Of a stretch of 64,000 nt of DNA, positions 11,151-26,363 are shown one piece after another. The position numbers and the translations under genes were made by a program. Every line of letters starts with the position of its first letter. Position 1 is the stretch's first letter. Under the pieces are notes generated by a model. That model was not told where the DNA came from. It saw only the letters and a program-made list of their open reading frames with translations, and made no database searches. The stretch covers positions 2,973,256-3,037,255 of the forward strand of contig CM119265.1 in the NCBI GenBank assembly GCA_051294375.1, given 5' to 3'. Source of the stretch: Paraspadella gotoi. Its lineage: Eukaryota > Chaetognatha.

Positions 11151-14100
11151 CTGAAATAATTGTTTTTTTTTTTGTTTATTATTATTAGCCACTTTAAAAC
11201 TTAAAACTTAAAACAAACTTATTAGAAAGTTATAGATACTAATTATAAATAATTCTCATTCTTAATATACCTGAATAGTTTGATTCGCAGATAAAATTGG
11301 TGTTGCCCTCTTTGAAGACAGCCCACTTTCCCATGTCTTCTTGCTCCAACAGATAGACAAAGTCGCCGTCTGTCGTGTTGCGAGCGTCATCGTCATGCAA
11401 GAAATATTTGTAATTAACTGTTTCATTCGTGCCCACCCATTTAAGGAGCCTCGTGGGGCCTAAAAAGGTCCACTTAGCACCAATGATCCAGTGACCACCG
11501 TATAGCATGTGGGCGTGACCAGCTATGAATAGGTTCTCCTCTGGGGATTCGAGGGCAACCAAGTCAACGCCCTAAGAAAAAAAATTAGAAAAAAAAACAA
11601 CATTTTTTTAGGATATTCTGAAAAAAATTATGAATAAGCTGAATTAATGACGCGTAGAAAAAAAAATAAATGTGTAAAAAATAAATAATGAGATTATTCT
11701 ATTTATTTATTTATTATTTTAAAAACCCCTGAAATGCAAAGAATAATACGTTTATCGTACAAAATTGGACATTTCTTAGAATTCTCACCAAACTTCTGCA
11801 AAATTCTCTCGCCGACTCCCAAGAAACCTCCATCTTAACAAAGAGGTAGCAACTTCCTTCATGTTCTTTAAAGTCATAAACAAAGGAGCCGATTTCCCCG
11901 AAAGCCTTGAGACGATCGCAGGCGTCCGTGGAATTTGTCAACATCGACGGCAGCTTGTCGTCCGGCGAAGGCTCAGACGGCCAAGAACAATTCAAGAGAT
12001 CCAATCTGGGTTCCGAGGTCTCACCACGGAAATAGTAATAGTGAGGGTCACTTGGACCCAAAAAGTCATAGGGCATGAAGACCCATTGGGCTTGCGGTGA
12101 TTGGCTGTCGAGAGTTCTGACACAACCTACAGGGAAAAAAAACGATTGTTGTAACTATAATTTGTTGTTACATTGTTCATTTATACTTTATAGCTTATAG
12201 GAAATTAAACTTAATTTTTCGATTTTGAAAAAAAAATGATATTCACGTTGCAATGTACATAAAGTAGCTTAAAACATTTTAAAATAAACTAATGTAATAA
12301 TTAATAACTAATTACAAATGACTGTGCAAAATGGATCCAAAAATTTTTTTTTTCCCAATTTTATTAACATTTAAAATAGAAAGAACACCGTGATTATTAA
12401 AAATTGATCAAGTACACTCATTCCAACGTCCTCAATCAGCCCTTGACTCACCAACGTGGTAAGCCCAATGAAGCTCGGTATGAACGGGATTATCCATTTT
12501 CGAGTAGTCTAACCCAATCTGCAGGTTATAGTCCATGCAATGAATGGTATACACGGAACCAGCTGGTATCGAGCTTGAATAGAAATGCAATCCGTTCCAG
12601 TCGTAAAAGCGAAAGATTTCCTTATCAAGTTCGTCAAAGAAGCTGGAATTACAAGCTCCTTCAACGACCGGGGCCAAGTCTGGACTTTGAAGACTGCGTG
12701 CAGCGTGGAGATCTTCGTCGATCAAACCATCGCAGTCGTTGTCTTCGCCGTCGCCATTTTTCCATAAATGTGGGGCGATGAGATAATCCACTGCGGGGAA
12801 TTAGAGAGTTCTTTAATTAATAAATATTATGCTAAAAAGGCGTTAAAATAGTAGGGAATAATCTGATTATTTCATCTCATTTTTTACTATTACTCCTTCC
12901 TTTATTCATTTTTTTACCATCTTTTATTTTACTTTATATTTATTTTTTTTACATTATGTTTTGTTAAATTTTAAATATTTTTCTTTATTCGCTATTATTC
13001 TTTTATCTCTAGCTTTTTACACCTTTTTGCTTTTTTTTCTCCTTCTTTTTATCTATTGTTTCTATTTTTCTGTTTCTCTTTCTTTTTTTTCTGTATTTTT
13101 TTCCTCCCTCTTTTCCTTTCTTTTCCTCCCTCTTTTCCTTTCTTTCCCTCCATCTTTTCCTTTCTTTTCTTCCCTCTTTTCCTTTCTTTTCCTCCCTCTT
13201 TTCCTTTCTTGTTCCTTCCCTCATTTCTTTTCTTTTCATCCCTCTTTTCCTTTCTTTTCCTCTTCCTTTCTTTCTTTTCCTTTCTTTTTCCTCCTCTTTT
13301 CCTTTCTTTTCCTCCTCTTTTCCTTTCTTTTCCTTTCTTTCCTCCTCTTTTTCTTTCTTTTCCTCCTCTTTTCCTTTTTTCCTCCCTATTTTCCTTTTCG
13401 TTCCTCCCTATTTTCTTTCTTTTCCTCCCTCTTTTCCTTTCTTTTCCTTTCTTTTCCTTTCTTTTCCTCCGTCTTTTTCTTTCTTTTCCTCCCTCTTTTC
13501 CTTTCTTTTCCTTTCTTTTCCTCCCCTATTTTCCTTTCTTTTCCTCCCTCTTTTCTTTCTTTTCCCCTATTTTCCTTTCTTTTCCTCCATCTTTTCCTTC
13601 TTTTTCCTCCCTCTTTCCTTTCTTCTCCCTTTTCCTCCCTCTTTTCCCTTCTCATTTCCTCCATTACCTCCACTTTTGTCCGCCGGAGTCTCGCATCCCG
13701 GCCGATATTCCGGCAATCTCCCGGCGGCGGAAAATTGCGCGAGGACGGTAGAGTGCGGCAGGCGACGTGAACGCCCTCGACGACGCTGAAGCAGCCGGAG
13801 ACTTGAAGGATGTTGACGCCAAAAGACGCAGACGGGGGAAGCGTGCTCCAGGTGGACGAGCCGATCGCCTGGGATGGAAGAAGAGAGGAAAGGAGAAAAA
13901 AGAGAAGTAGAGAGGAAAGTCGGAAGGAAAGTGAATAAAGAAAGATAATAAAAAAGTGATTAGGAAAAAAGAAGAGAGGGAAAAAAGAAAGAAGAGAGGA
14001 GAAGGAAAATGAGAGAAAGAAAGAAAAAAAAATAAATCGATTGTAAGAATGAAATCTACCACAAGCAGGTTTGATTTTGTGTTCCTATACTATTTGAATA

Positions 14101-16989
14101 AAATACTAGTAAAATATTTCATTTTTTTAAGAAAATTACCTTTCCGCACTTCGTATTTGAAGTTGACGTAATCTAAATGAGTCATCGAGGTCCAGTTTTG
14201 CGAGATTTCTCATGGTTGATGTAAAGTCCTTCCTACATATTTTTATATTCAACATTAAAATAGAAATAATCCGGCAGTATTTATCAGTCTCACATTAAAT
14301 ACCTATACAATCCTCTTTGATCACGATAGAGAGGACATAAAAATTGTCACTGTCCAACAAAACGTCATATTTGTAGGAAAATGAGGCTGTGGGTGGAAAC
14401 TGAACCCAATGAGTTAGAGATTTTGACCATATTTCGCCATAACGTGACACGGACTGGAGCACTTGATCTTTACAAAGCGCTGTCGCCTGGCGACGGTTCG
14501 GAAAGAGATAGCACTTTGGATCTCTCTGGATTCGACGCATAACAAATTTATCGTCCAGATGCAGACCTAAATAAACAAAAGAGTTTCAATTGTTCTGTTT
14601 ATTTGCTTTGCAACACATTCATTAAACAAAAATATTATCTATTGTCTATCAGAAATGTTAAATTAAACTACAAAATAAATATCATAACGCACATCGCGTT
14701 AATGTATTAGATTAAATATCTTAGTTAAAATCTACTTAAAGTTCCTTTTATTGGTTTTTTTTGTTAATGACAAGTCGCAAGAGATGGAAAAGTTTAGCTT
14801 TCGTTTTCAAAACGTGTCCAGGACAAATCAATTTTCTCCGCGAATCATAGTATTGAAAAATCTTTTTATTAAATCAATATAAAAAAATAAAAATATTATA
14901 CCATAAAGAATAGTTGCAAGGTTGATCGCGACAAATGACAAATAATTTCTACTCCACCATGAATCAATTCCACGATATGATCCTGGTGCCATAAATTTTT
15001 GCGGAAGAACTTGAAACGTAACCAGCAAGAGATTGCATGATAATTTCACCAAATAAGATTGAAATTTTGTAGACATTTGAATCCAAATCTGATTTAAAAA
15101 AAAAAGGTCATTGTTGTTATCATAAAAATAAAGGGAAACTGTCTCAGACACGGAAGTTACTTATTTTTCACATTTTCTTACCAGTAACATTTAAGGCGGC
15201 GTATTCAGAAGTACTGGTTGCGTTTGAATAACTCTCTCATTTCTTTTACAGATGTATTTGTTACTGGAATGAGACCATAACGCAAATTGTTAGCTGATAA
15301 AGCCCATGTGTTTCTTGGAATTGATATTTGTAGCCCTGTCATTTGTAACAGTTGTATTAATGATTTTTATGTTAATATAAGTTTTTACTACTTCTTAAAC
15401 CTGAACATCCATGGGAAGCAGATAAAGAAAGCCGTACTCCCCGGATTTGCTCTTGTAGTAAGCTAAGACCAAGATCTCTACAGGGGAGCTCAGTATAATG
15501 ATCAGGGTCCGTCCTCTGGTGAACTGCATTCGTTCATCCAAGTCGAAGTTGGATACCTCATCTATCATTGGCTGGAAAAGAAAATATTGTCACTTAGCTT
15601 TTACCACTGATGATGACTTAAAAAATAGGTCGAAATATTGGCAAAAAAATAACGTTTTTGTACTCGCGCACTGCCTCTCAATAGTGAAATTAGAATTAAT
15701 ACTTAAACTACTCACAGTGCATGTGATTACTTTAAAGAATTGTATCTATTTTTTAAAATAATAGATATCAATCAATTCTCGTTATGTAATAAATTTTGTA
15801 CATTACGCAGTACGCACCAACAGAATTTTTTGAAAATAATTCTCTATTCTGTTAAGGTGTATGAAATTTAATTGCAAAAATACTGGATTATTTTTTTTAT
15901 CGAGCCAGACGGAACCCTGGCCGCTATACTTAAAATTACTTCTTTGTGACGTAGTCGTCGTCGTCGTTGTCTCGTCGTGTCGTCGTCTGTCGTGCGTCAC
16001 GCTTTTTTATATAATAAACTACTACGCTTTTTATAGTTTCGGCTGGGATTTAGTTTTTTTAAATAAAAATAACTATGAATTACGATGAAATTTTTATAAA
16101 AGTGTGCGATCATAGTAAGTTATTTTAAAATAATGGTAATAGGATAGAACGAAATTAACTCATTGAAGTCTTATTGAAGCTGGTGTGGTGCCTGTCATTC
16201 GACTCTCATCCCAAAATTCTTGGGTTCTACATTTTGAACCAAAGCTCCGGAGACTGCTTATTAATTCATTTATTATTTATCATTAATTGACACCAATGTA
16301 TCTGTCTCTGTAGTAATAATCAATTGTATCAATTTATAACCATTACTTAACCACATCAACTTACACGTCACAGAGAAAATCTGCAACAATCCATCCATCT
16401 CTGTTGACCAAATGAAACGTTACAGTGACCAATTGGTTCGCATGCAACATGAACGTCCACAATTGATCGCAGAAACGCGGCACAAAATGTTCCGCCCCAA
16501 TAATTCCGACCGTTCCATGGCGTTGATCAACCGGTCCCGAGCAACGTGACTCGTCCAAAGTCGTTTTTTCTGCTGCCAGACCATTGAAGTAGAGTTTCAA
16601 TCGGATCTCTCTCCTCCCAATCATGAATCGATTCTTCGCAGGCGACTCAAGAAGTTTCGCTCGACGGCTCTCATCAAAACCCTGGCGCCAATCCGAGCCA
16701 AAAGGATGGTCCATTCTGCGCGGATCGAGGATCGAACCAGCGTCGCATGCAACTGGCGACGCAGGTCAGACCAACGGGCAAAAAACCGGGAAAGGGAATT
16801 ATTCTGGTAATCCATCGAATTTTGAGAGGATGTAAGGAACAATAAGAGGAGAGGGGCATGAGGTTCTTGCGGCGCCAAAGGAAGGATTCAAAGAGGGGAG
16901 ACCTTCGTCGATGAGGCCGTCGCAGTCGTCGTCGACGCCGTTTGCCGGGAAGGTAGCGGAATGATGAGGATCTTCAATGGTACATCTCT

Positions 16990-17034
<45 letters not shown>

Positions 17035-20000
17035 AAGAGATTTTGTCTCTTTGTGCTGCATATATAATTTTTAGAAATTTATTATTATACAAAAACAGTA
17101 TTGAAAATCAGAAAACATAAGAGTGTACAAAGAAAGAAAACGTATAGAAGNNNNNNNNNNNNNNNNNNNNNNNNNATTGCAAAAATAAATATTCATACGC
17201 ACATCGCGTTAATGTATTAGATTAAATATCTTAGTTAAAATCTACTTAAGTTCCTTTATTTGGTTTTATTTTGTTAATGACAAGTCGCAAGAGATGGAAA
17301 AGTTTAGCTTTCGTTTTCAAAACGTGTCCAGGACAAATCAATTTTCTCCGCGAATCATAGTATTGAAAAAATCTTTTTTATTAAATCAATAAAAAAAATA
17401 AAAATATTATACCATAAAGAATAGTTGCAAGGTTGATCGCGACAAATGACAAATATTTCTAGCTCCACCATGAATCAATTCCACGATATGATCCTGGTGC
17501 CATAAATTTTGCGGAAAAACTTGAAACGTAACCAGCAAGAGATTGCAATGATAATTTCACCAAATAAGATTGAAATTTTGTAGACATTTGAATCCAAATC
17601 TGATTTTAAAAAAAAAAGGTCATTGTTGTTATCATAAAAATAAAGGGAAACTGTCTCAGACACGGAAGTTACTTTATTTTTCACTTTTCTTACCAGTAAC
17701 ATTTAAGGCGGCGTATTCAGAAGTACTGGTTGCGTTTGATAACTACTCATTTCTTTTACAGATGTATTTGTTACTGGAATGAGACCATAACGCAAATTGT
17801 TAGCGAAGCCCATGTGTTTCTTGGAATTGATATTTGTACCCTGTCATTTGTAACAGTTGTATTAATGATTTTTATGTTAATATAAGTTTTTACTAGTTCT
17901 TAAACCTGAACATCCATGGGAAGCAGATAAAGAAAGCCGTACTCCCCGGATTTGCTCTTGTAGTAAGCTAAGACCAAGATCTCTACAGGGGAGCTCAGTA
18001 TAATGATCAAGGGTCCGTCCTCTGGTGAACTGCATTCGTTCATCCAAGTGAAGTTGGATACCTCATCTATCATTGGCTGGAAAAGGAAAATATTGTCACT
18101 TAGCCTTTACCACTGATGATGACTTAAAAATAGGTCGAAATATTTGGCAAAAAAATAACGTTTTTGTACTCGCACTGCCTCTCAATAGTGAAATTAGAAT
18201 TAATACTTAAACTACTCACAGTGCATGTGATTACTTTTAAAGAATTGTATCTATTTTTTTTTAAATAATAGATATCAATCAATCTCGTTATGTAATAAAT
18301 NNNNNNNNNNCATTTCCTCCATTACCTCCACTTTTGTCCGCCGGAGTCTCGCATCCCCGCCGATATTCCGGCAATCTCCCGGCGGCGGAAAATTGCGCGA
18401 GGACGGTAGAGTTACGGCAGGCGACGTGAACGCCCTCGACGACGCTGAAGCAGCCGGAGACTTGAAGGATGTTGACGCCAAAGACGCAGACGGGGGAAGC
18501 GTGCTCCAGGTGGACGAGCCGATCGCCTGGGATGGAAGAAGAGAAGGAAAGGAGAAAAAGAGAAGTCGAGAGGAAAGTCGGAAGGAAAGTGAATAAAGAA
18601 AGATAATAAAAAAGTGATTAGGAAAAAAGAAGAGGAGGGAAAAAAGAGAAGAAGAGAGGAGAAGGAAAATGAGAGAAAGAAAGAAAAAGAAAATAAATCG
18701 ATTGTAAGAATGAAATCTACCACAAGCAGGTTTGATTTTGTGTTCCTATACTATTTGAATAAAATACTAGTAAAATATTTCACTTTTTTCAAGAAAATTA
18801 CCTTTCCGCACTTCGTATTTGAAGTTGACGTAATCTAAATGAGTCATCGAGGTCCAGTTTTGCGAGATTTTCTCATGGTTGATGTAAAGTCCTTCCTACA
18901 TATTTTTATATTCAACATTAAAATAGAAAATATCCGCAGTATTTATCAGTCTCACATTCAAATACCTTACAATCCTCTTTGATCACGATAGAGAGGACAT
19001 AAAAATTGTCACTGTCCAACAAAACGTCATATTTGTAGGAAAATGAGGCTGTGGGTGGAAACTGAACCCAATGAGTTAGAGATTTTGACCAATATTTCGC
19101 CATAACGTGACACGGACTGGAGCACTTGATCTTTACAAAGCGGCTGTCGCCTGGCGACGGTTCGGAAAGAGATAGCACTTAGCGATTCTCTCGGATTCGA
19201 CGCATCAACAAAATTTATCGTTCCAGATGCAGACCAATATAAACAAAAGAGTTATATTTCATTCTACTTTACAATTATGTTCCATTTTTGTTTATTGTTT
19301 TGCGACCCATCTTAAACAAAAATGTATCTATTGTCTATGCAGAAATGTTAAAGTAATCCGGTTATTGCAAAATAAATATCATACGCACATCGCGTTAATG
19401 TATTAGATTAAATATCTTAGTTAAAATCTACTTAATTGTTCCTTATTGGTTTTATTTTGTTAATGACAAGTCGCAAGAGATGAAAAGTTTAGCTTTCGTT
19501 TTCAAAACGTGTCCAGGACAAATCAATTTTCTCCGCGAATCATAGTATTGAAAAAATTCTTTTATTAAAATCAATATAAAAAAAATAAAATATTATACCA
19601 TAAAGAATAGTTGCAAGGTTGATCGCGACAAATGACAAAATATTTCTAGTCCACCAGAATCAATTCCACGATATGATCCTGGTGCCATAAATTTTGCGGA
19701 AAAACTTGAAACGTAACCAGCAAGAGATTTGCAAGATGATTTCACAAATAAGATTGAAATTTTGTAGACATTTGAATCCAAATCTGATTTTAAAAAAAAA
19801 GGTCATTGTTGTTATCATAAAAATAAGGGAAACTGTCTCAGACACGGAAGTTACTTTATTTTTCACTTTTCTTACCAGTAACATTTAAGGCGGCGTATTC
19901 AGAAGTACTGGTTGCGTTTGATAACTCACTCATTTCTTTTACAGATGTATTTGTTACTGGAATGAGACCGTAACGCAAATTGTTAGCGAAGCCCATGTGT

Positions 20001-21670
20001 TTCTTGGAATTGTATTTTGACGCCTGTCATTTTGTAACAGTTGTAATTAAATGATTTTTATGTAATATAAGTTTTTACTATTTCTTAACCTGTAACATCC
20101 CATGGAGCAATGAGAGAAGAGCCGTACTCCCCGGATTTGTCTTGCGTAGTAAGCTAAGACCAATCTCTACACAGGGAGTCCAGTATAATGATCAAGGGTC
20201 CGTCCTCTGGTGAACTGCATTCGTTCATCCAACGTGAAGTTGGATACCTCATCTATCATTGGCTGGAAAAGGAAATATTGTCACTTAGCCTTTACCACTG
20301 ATGATGACTTAAAAATAGGTCGAAATATTTGGCAAAAAAATAACGTTTTGTACTCGCCACTGCCTGCTCAATAGTGAAATTAGAATTAATACTTAATACT
20401 ACTTCACCAGTGCATGTGATTACTTTTAAAGAATTGTATCTATTTTTTTAAATAATAGATATCAATCAATCTCGTTTAGTAATAAATTTTGTACATTACG
20501 CAGTACGCACCAACAGAATTTTTTGAAAATAATTCTCTTATTCTGTTTAAGGTGTATGAAATTTAATTGCAAAAATACTGGAATTATTTTTTTTATCGAG
20601 CCAGGACCCGGCGAAGCTGGTCCTGGCCCTATAACCATTCAAAATTACTTCTTTGTGACGTAGTCGTCGTCGTCGTTGTCGTCGGCGTCACGCTTTTTTA
20701 TATAAAAACTACTACGCTTTTATAGTTTCGGCTGGGATTTAGTTTTTTTTAAATAAAAATAACTATGAATTACGATGAATTTTTATAAAAGTGTGCGATC
20801 ATAGTAAGTTATTTTAAATAATGGTAATAGGATAGAACGAAATTACTCATTGAAGTCTTTATTGAAGCTGGTGTGGTGGCCTGTCATTCGACTCTCATCC
20901 CAAAATTCTTGGGTTCTACATTTTGAACCAAAGCTCCGGAGACTGCTTATTAATTCATTTATTATTTATCATTAATTGACACCAATTATTCTGTCTCTGT
21001 AGTAATAATCAATTTGTATCATTTATAACCATTACTTAACCACAATCAACTTACAGTCACAGAGAAATCTGCAACAATCCATCCATCTCTGTTGACCAAT
21101 GAAACGTTCACAGTGACCAATTGGTTCGCATGCAACATGACGTCCACAATCTGATCGCAGAAAATCGCGGCAACAAATGTCCGCCCCCAATAATCCGACC
21201 GTTCCATGGCGTTGATCAACGGTCCCGAGCAACGTGACTCGTCCAAAGTCGTTTCTGCTGCCAGACCATTGAAGTAGAGTTCAATCGGATCTCTCTCCTC
21301 CCAATCATGAATCGATTCTTCAGACAGGCGGACCAAGAAGTTTCGCTCGACGCCTTCATCAAAAACCCTGGCGCAACCGAGCTCAAAGGATCGGTCCATT
21401 TCTGCGGGATCGAGGATCGAACCAGCGTCGATGCAACTGGCGACGCAGGTCAGACCAACGGGCAAAAAACCGGGAAGGGAATTATTCTGGTAATCGCATC
21501 GAATTTTGAGAGGATTGAAGGAACAATAAGAGGAGAGGGGCATGAGGTCTTGCGGCGCGAAGGAAGGATTCAAAGAGGGGAGATCTTCGTCGATGAGGCC
21601 GTCGCAGTCGTCGTCGACGCCGTTGCCGGGAAGGTAGCGGGAATGATGAGGATCTTCATGGTACATCTCT

Positions 21671-21710
<40 letters not shown>

Positions 21711-24700
21711 TTTAAAGACGATTTTGTCTCTTTTGCGGCATATATATTTTTTAAAATTATTATTAATACCAAAAACAGTATTGACAAAATCAGAAACAGT
21801 AAGAGTGTAAAAGACAAGAAAACGGTAAAGAAGTAAAAACTAAACTATTAAAATTCAACAAAAACAAAAGCCACTAAGTTTTAAAATGGAACCATTAATA
21901 AAATGTTATGAACAAGTAACGTTCAAGAACTTTCAAAGATCAGATGTCAAAATCATAAAAACCAGAAACAGTAAAAAACAAAAAACGTCAAGTTGATAAA
22001 ATGTTCAAAAATAATGCGTAAAAACAAAAACAAAAAATATGAAGGAAAAAAATTAAAAAATATGAGAACAAAAACATTACTTTAATGTTGTAACCTTAAA
22101 ATAAAAACATTACCTTAATGTTGTAACCTTAAAATAAAAACATTACTTTAATGTTTTAACTTTAAATTAAAAACATTACTTTAATGTTGTAACCTTAAAA
22201 TAAAAACAAACTGATACAGTTTTAGCCGAACAAATGCAAATGACAAAGGTTACAATTAAGCAAATCTGTTATTGGTCTTCATAATTGTGTTTTTTTGTTT
22301 TTTTGTTTTTTTGTTTTTTTTTTATGGCTTCGGCTAAAACTTGAAACATTTTGATGTTTTATCACTGAAAATAAGCAAAAACTGGAGAAGCATTTTTAGA
22401 AAACTTTCGTTCATTCAAATTATTTCTTCACATTATATGAGAATTTTTCTAAATAAAATTTTTTACCCCACACGTTTTACTGGAATCTTTTTTTATATAT
22501 TGTTTTGAATGTGTTTTTAAAAATCCTTTATGATTCTACTTTTTTCTTTTCTTCCTGCGCTCTATTTACTTATCTTTTTAAACTTACCTTCGATCACGGG
22601 TTCGCAATTGAAGATGTTTTTCGGAATTCTTCCGGCGCCATAGAATCGGTCGAGGATGGTCGAGTTTATGCAGGCAAAGCGGCGCCCAGTGACGCCGTCG
22701 TCGCAGCCCTCGTTCTGGAAGACGTTTACGCCAAAAACGGCGCGCGGGTTGGCGTGGCGAAGATGTAAGACGGAGGTGCCTGGCGTTAAGAGCGAAAGAA
22801 TTATATGTACCTTTTTCTTCGAAGTAAGATATTATTTCATTCATTTTATGGTGGGATGTATGTATGTATGTAAGCGTTTTATCAGCCTAAAAAGTTTGTT
22901 TAAAATTTATATGATCTTATGGCAACAGCCGGGTTGCCTGTGATGCCCATTGGATGGGGCATCTCACTGTTGGCTTTGGGGGCTTCCGACCCTCAGTGAC
23001 GCCTCAGTCACTGGCGCGGTTACCCTAGGACGGTCTCCGCTTTGCCAACGCTAGAGGGAAGTCGTTTAGGACTGTGGATGGAAACGCTACGCCTGGGATG
23101 GTGTCGTCCCCCTCTGAGCCAATGGATTTGGCTGACGGATGGTGAACGTGAGGCGGTGTGAATATACCGCCAACAGGATCCCCGGGCCAAGACATCACTC
23201 AGGTTCCTCAGCCTGAGAGGTGCACTTTTTACCAATAGTGGGAGAAGAGAGAGAGAGAGGCGCGAGTTTGTGGGGGCATAGCGTTTTGTCCGTAGCGTAC
23301 CCAGGGCATAGGCGTTTGTCGTAGCGTACCCGAGAAGTTGGCAGGGCATAGGCGTTTTCGTTCGAGCCGGAACTCGGTGCGTACCCTAGAAGGTTCGGTG
23401 TTTGATAGTAGGGCTCACGCAACTTATGGCAACAGCCGGGTTGCCTGTGATGCCATTGGATGGGGCATCTCACTGTTGGCTTTGGGGCTTCGACCCTCAG
23501 TGACGCCTCCAGTCACTGGCGCGGTTACCCTAGGACGGTCTCGCTTTGCCAACGCAGAGGGAAGTCGTTAGGACTGTGGATGGAACACTACGCCTGGATG
23601 GTGTGTTCCCCTCTGAGCCAATGGATTTGGCTGATGGATGGTGAACGTGAGGCGGTGTGAATATACCGCCACAATATTTTGTTTTTTTCTAATTTCAGAA
23701 TTTATGATTATATACATTTATTCAGTACGTTTGTTCGATAAACAAATTGTTGTTTCTTTCATAATTAATTACTAATTATTTGGCTTAACAGAAAAACTTT
23801 TTTACCAATATCGATTTCATGTTTGATGTTGACATAGTCGGTATTGTTTATAATCAATTCCATTGAATCTTCGATAAGGTGGCCATTTGCGTAAATTCCT
23901 CTCTGGAAATTTGTTAATTAACAGTAGGGAGTCCTAATCAGCAATCACTCTCTCTCTCTCTCTCTCTCTCTCTTGCTCTCTCTCTTAAAATAATATTTTT
24001 ATAACACAGATATTGTAGAATTTTATCAGGTTTATTTAAAATTAAAGTTAGACTTTCATATTATTCGGTAATGTTAAATTTGTTCTTAATTTTTGAACTA
24101 GAACCTGAATTATTCCCCAAATCGCTCACCTTGTCCTTAGCTAAAACGACGATAGAGACGACGTAAAATTCTCCCGGGTCCAAAACGATGTCGTACTCGT
24201 TCGCAAAAGCATCGATTGGAGAATGGAAGGAAAACCAATAAGAAAAATCACTGTCCCGGGTGAGAACTAGGCAAGGACTAGAACAATCGACCCACAACCA
24301 CTGATGTTGAATAGAAGATAAATGGGCCACATGCAAGCTTTCCGACGCGCCCACCATGAACGTTTCTCCGGTGGTCAAGGATCTGAATTTGGCGAGATAT
24401 ACATAATATGTATATATATATACTATTACAATACAACGTAGTATGCATCTCTGAAAGTACACAGAGGAATTCAATCTTTCCATCAGAGACATTCTGTCAG
24501 AGACAAAGCGTGAGAAAAGTGTTAAATTTAATCGGGTATTCACCTCACGGTGACGTTGCAATCCAAATCTGGGCAGGATACAACCACGTTCACCGAGTGC
24601 CAGAGAAACTTATCTTTTTCCACATCCAAACTGACAGCGATTTCGACCAGATGGAATTGATGCCATCTGTCGACGGGGAGAACTTGAAGTTGACGAGTCA

Positions 24701-26327
24701 TGGAATCGAATTGGACAACGATCGACGAAGAAGAAGCTTTGATCATCACAATCGGCAAATTCGGTGGAATTTCTGGAATGAGACGGAACGAGGCCCCCAA
24801 AAAATGAGATTTAGTTTTAGGTTCCCCCCTGGGACAATAGAATGTTTCGTTATAGTCGTGGTACAAAGGCTTAAGTTTACCAAGGTACCGGGTTAAATTA
24901 CTTTTACCCATTCTAGGACCAGGACTCATTCCTTTGCTGGGGAATTTACCGAGTCGTTACTGCGTGATAAAAGTTTCCCCATTTCGGATTAAAATAAGAA
25001 TTTAGTATGTTTTCATGTTTAAGCATTAGGGTTTAAATTAGGGATTTGGTTGGAAATTTTGTTAAGGATTAGGGCTAGGGATTTGGGGATAATGTTAGCG
25101 ATTTGGGTTAGGGATTAAGAATTAGGGTTAGGGACAAGGTTAAGGTTAGGTATTAGTATTAAGGATTAGACTCTGATATTGGTTTAAGTATTTAGTAAAA
25201 TATTAAAATTAAAATTAATGGAATCAGAATCAGAAATAGGGTGCTTTCAGAGCCCAAGAAAGAAGCAACTTAAGAGAACACAGATTCAGGGAGATTGTCT
25301 TTGCATTTCTCCCAAAGTCTCACTTTTCACTTGCTCACTCCCCTTAAACTCACCAACAGGTATTTTTTTTATTTCACCAGCGACGAGGTTTTCCTCCCAC
25401 GAATCTTCCCAATTGGAAACACTCACATTCACAGTCACAGATTCAATGGCGACGATGCGAATATCAGCATTTGTGAAATAACTCGTACCCTGTTTTAAAT
25501 ACAGTTAAGTTTGTGAAGACGATGATAAATATTGAATTAGAGCATTTATCCAGGAGCTACAAAGTACTAAATTATTATTATTATTATAATATTTAAAAGT
25601 AGCGCTTAGATAAAGGCTTCAAACTAATATTTAGTGATGTCCAAATGAAGCCTTCCATACATTATAATTAGTTTTAAATTTAAGTGTAAAAAAGGTTAAA
25701 AATAATTGTAAATAATTTGAATTTTTAAAAATTCGTCGGGAAAAAGTATCAAAAAAAATTATACAAGTAAAGTATCTAAAATTAAGTATTTTTTTGCGAT
25801 TTTGAAGTCTTAAAATTGTTCAACAACGATTTTATTTGTATAAATTTGAACAATTTTAAAACGTCCTTTATCATCTAAACACAACGAAACGAAAGGAAAT
25901 AACGATGATTTTGAAGTCATAAATTATTTCCTGAATTACCATACAATACTTTTTTTTCAGTTATATTTGAAATTTGCTTGCAATTAATAATTGAATTTTG
26001 AAATATCAAAATAAAAAAAATTACCACCAAGTATATTGCTAAATTCTGTGAAAAAGATTTTAAAAATTAGTTAAAGTCTAAAATCTGTATTAGGATTGCG
26101 GATCAAGACCTGACCTGCACGTCCATAGGGGCGAGGTAGTTCCAGTGAGATCCGCGCTCATAGAAGTTAGCGTGAACCAGAAATGATGAGAACGAACGCA
26201 GCCGAAGAAAGAGATAAGTGGAATTGTGGCAAGGGTGAGTACGATTCCAGCGGATGGTAAGTGACTCGGGATCCGGCTGATGGCAGGGGAAGGAGTGGAA
26301 TGTTCTTTCTTTCTTTCTTTCTTTCTT

Positions 26328-26363
<36 letters not shown>

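Noticed and set aside
13056-13770. Open frames of 230-270 codons rich in Phe, Leu and Ser
   Set aside because: They are direct translations of the polypyrimidine tract in an intron; no splice or composition evidence for coding.
16150-16260. Possible tRNA-like SINE (GGTGGCCTGTC... GGGTTCTAC)
   Set aside because: The B box does not match GGTTCRANNCC and no tRNA fold is apparent.
13655-21832. Two separate adhesion genes or a genuine multi-unit array
   Set aside because: Copies are mutually damaged by one-base indels and separated by fixed-size N gaps; a single real unit B fits exon phases better.
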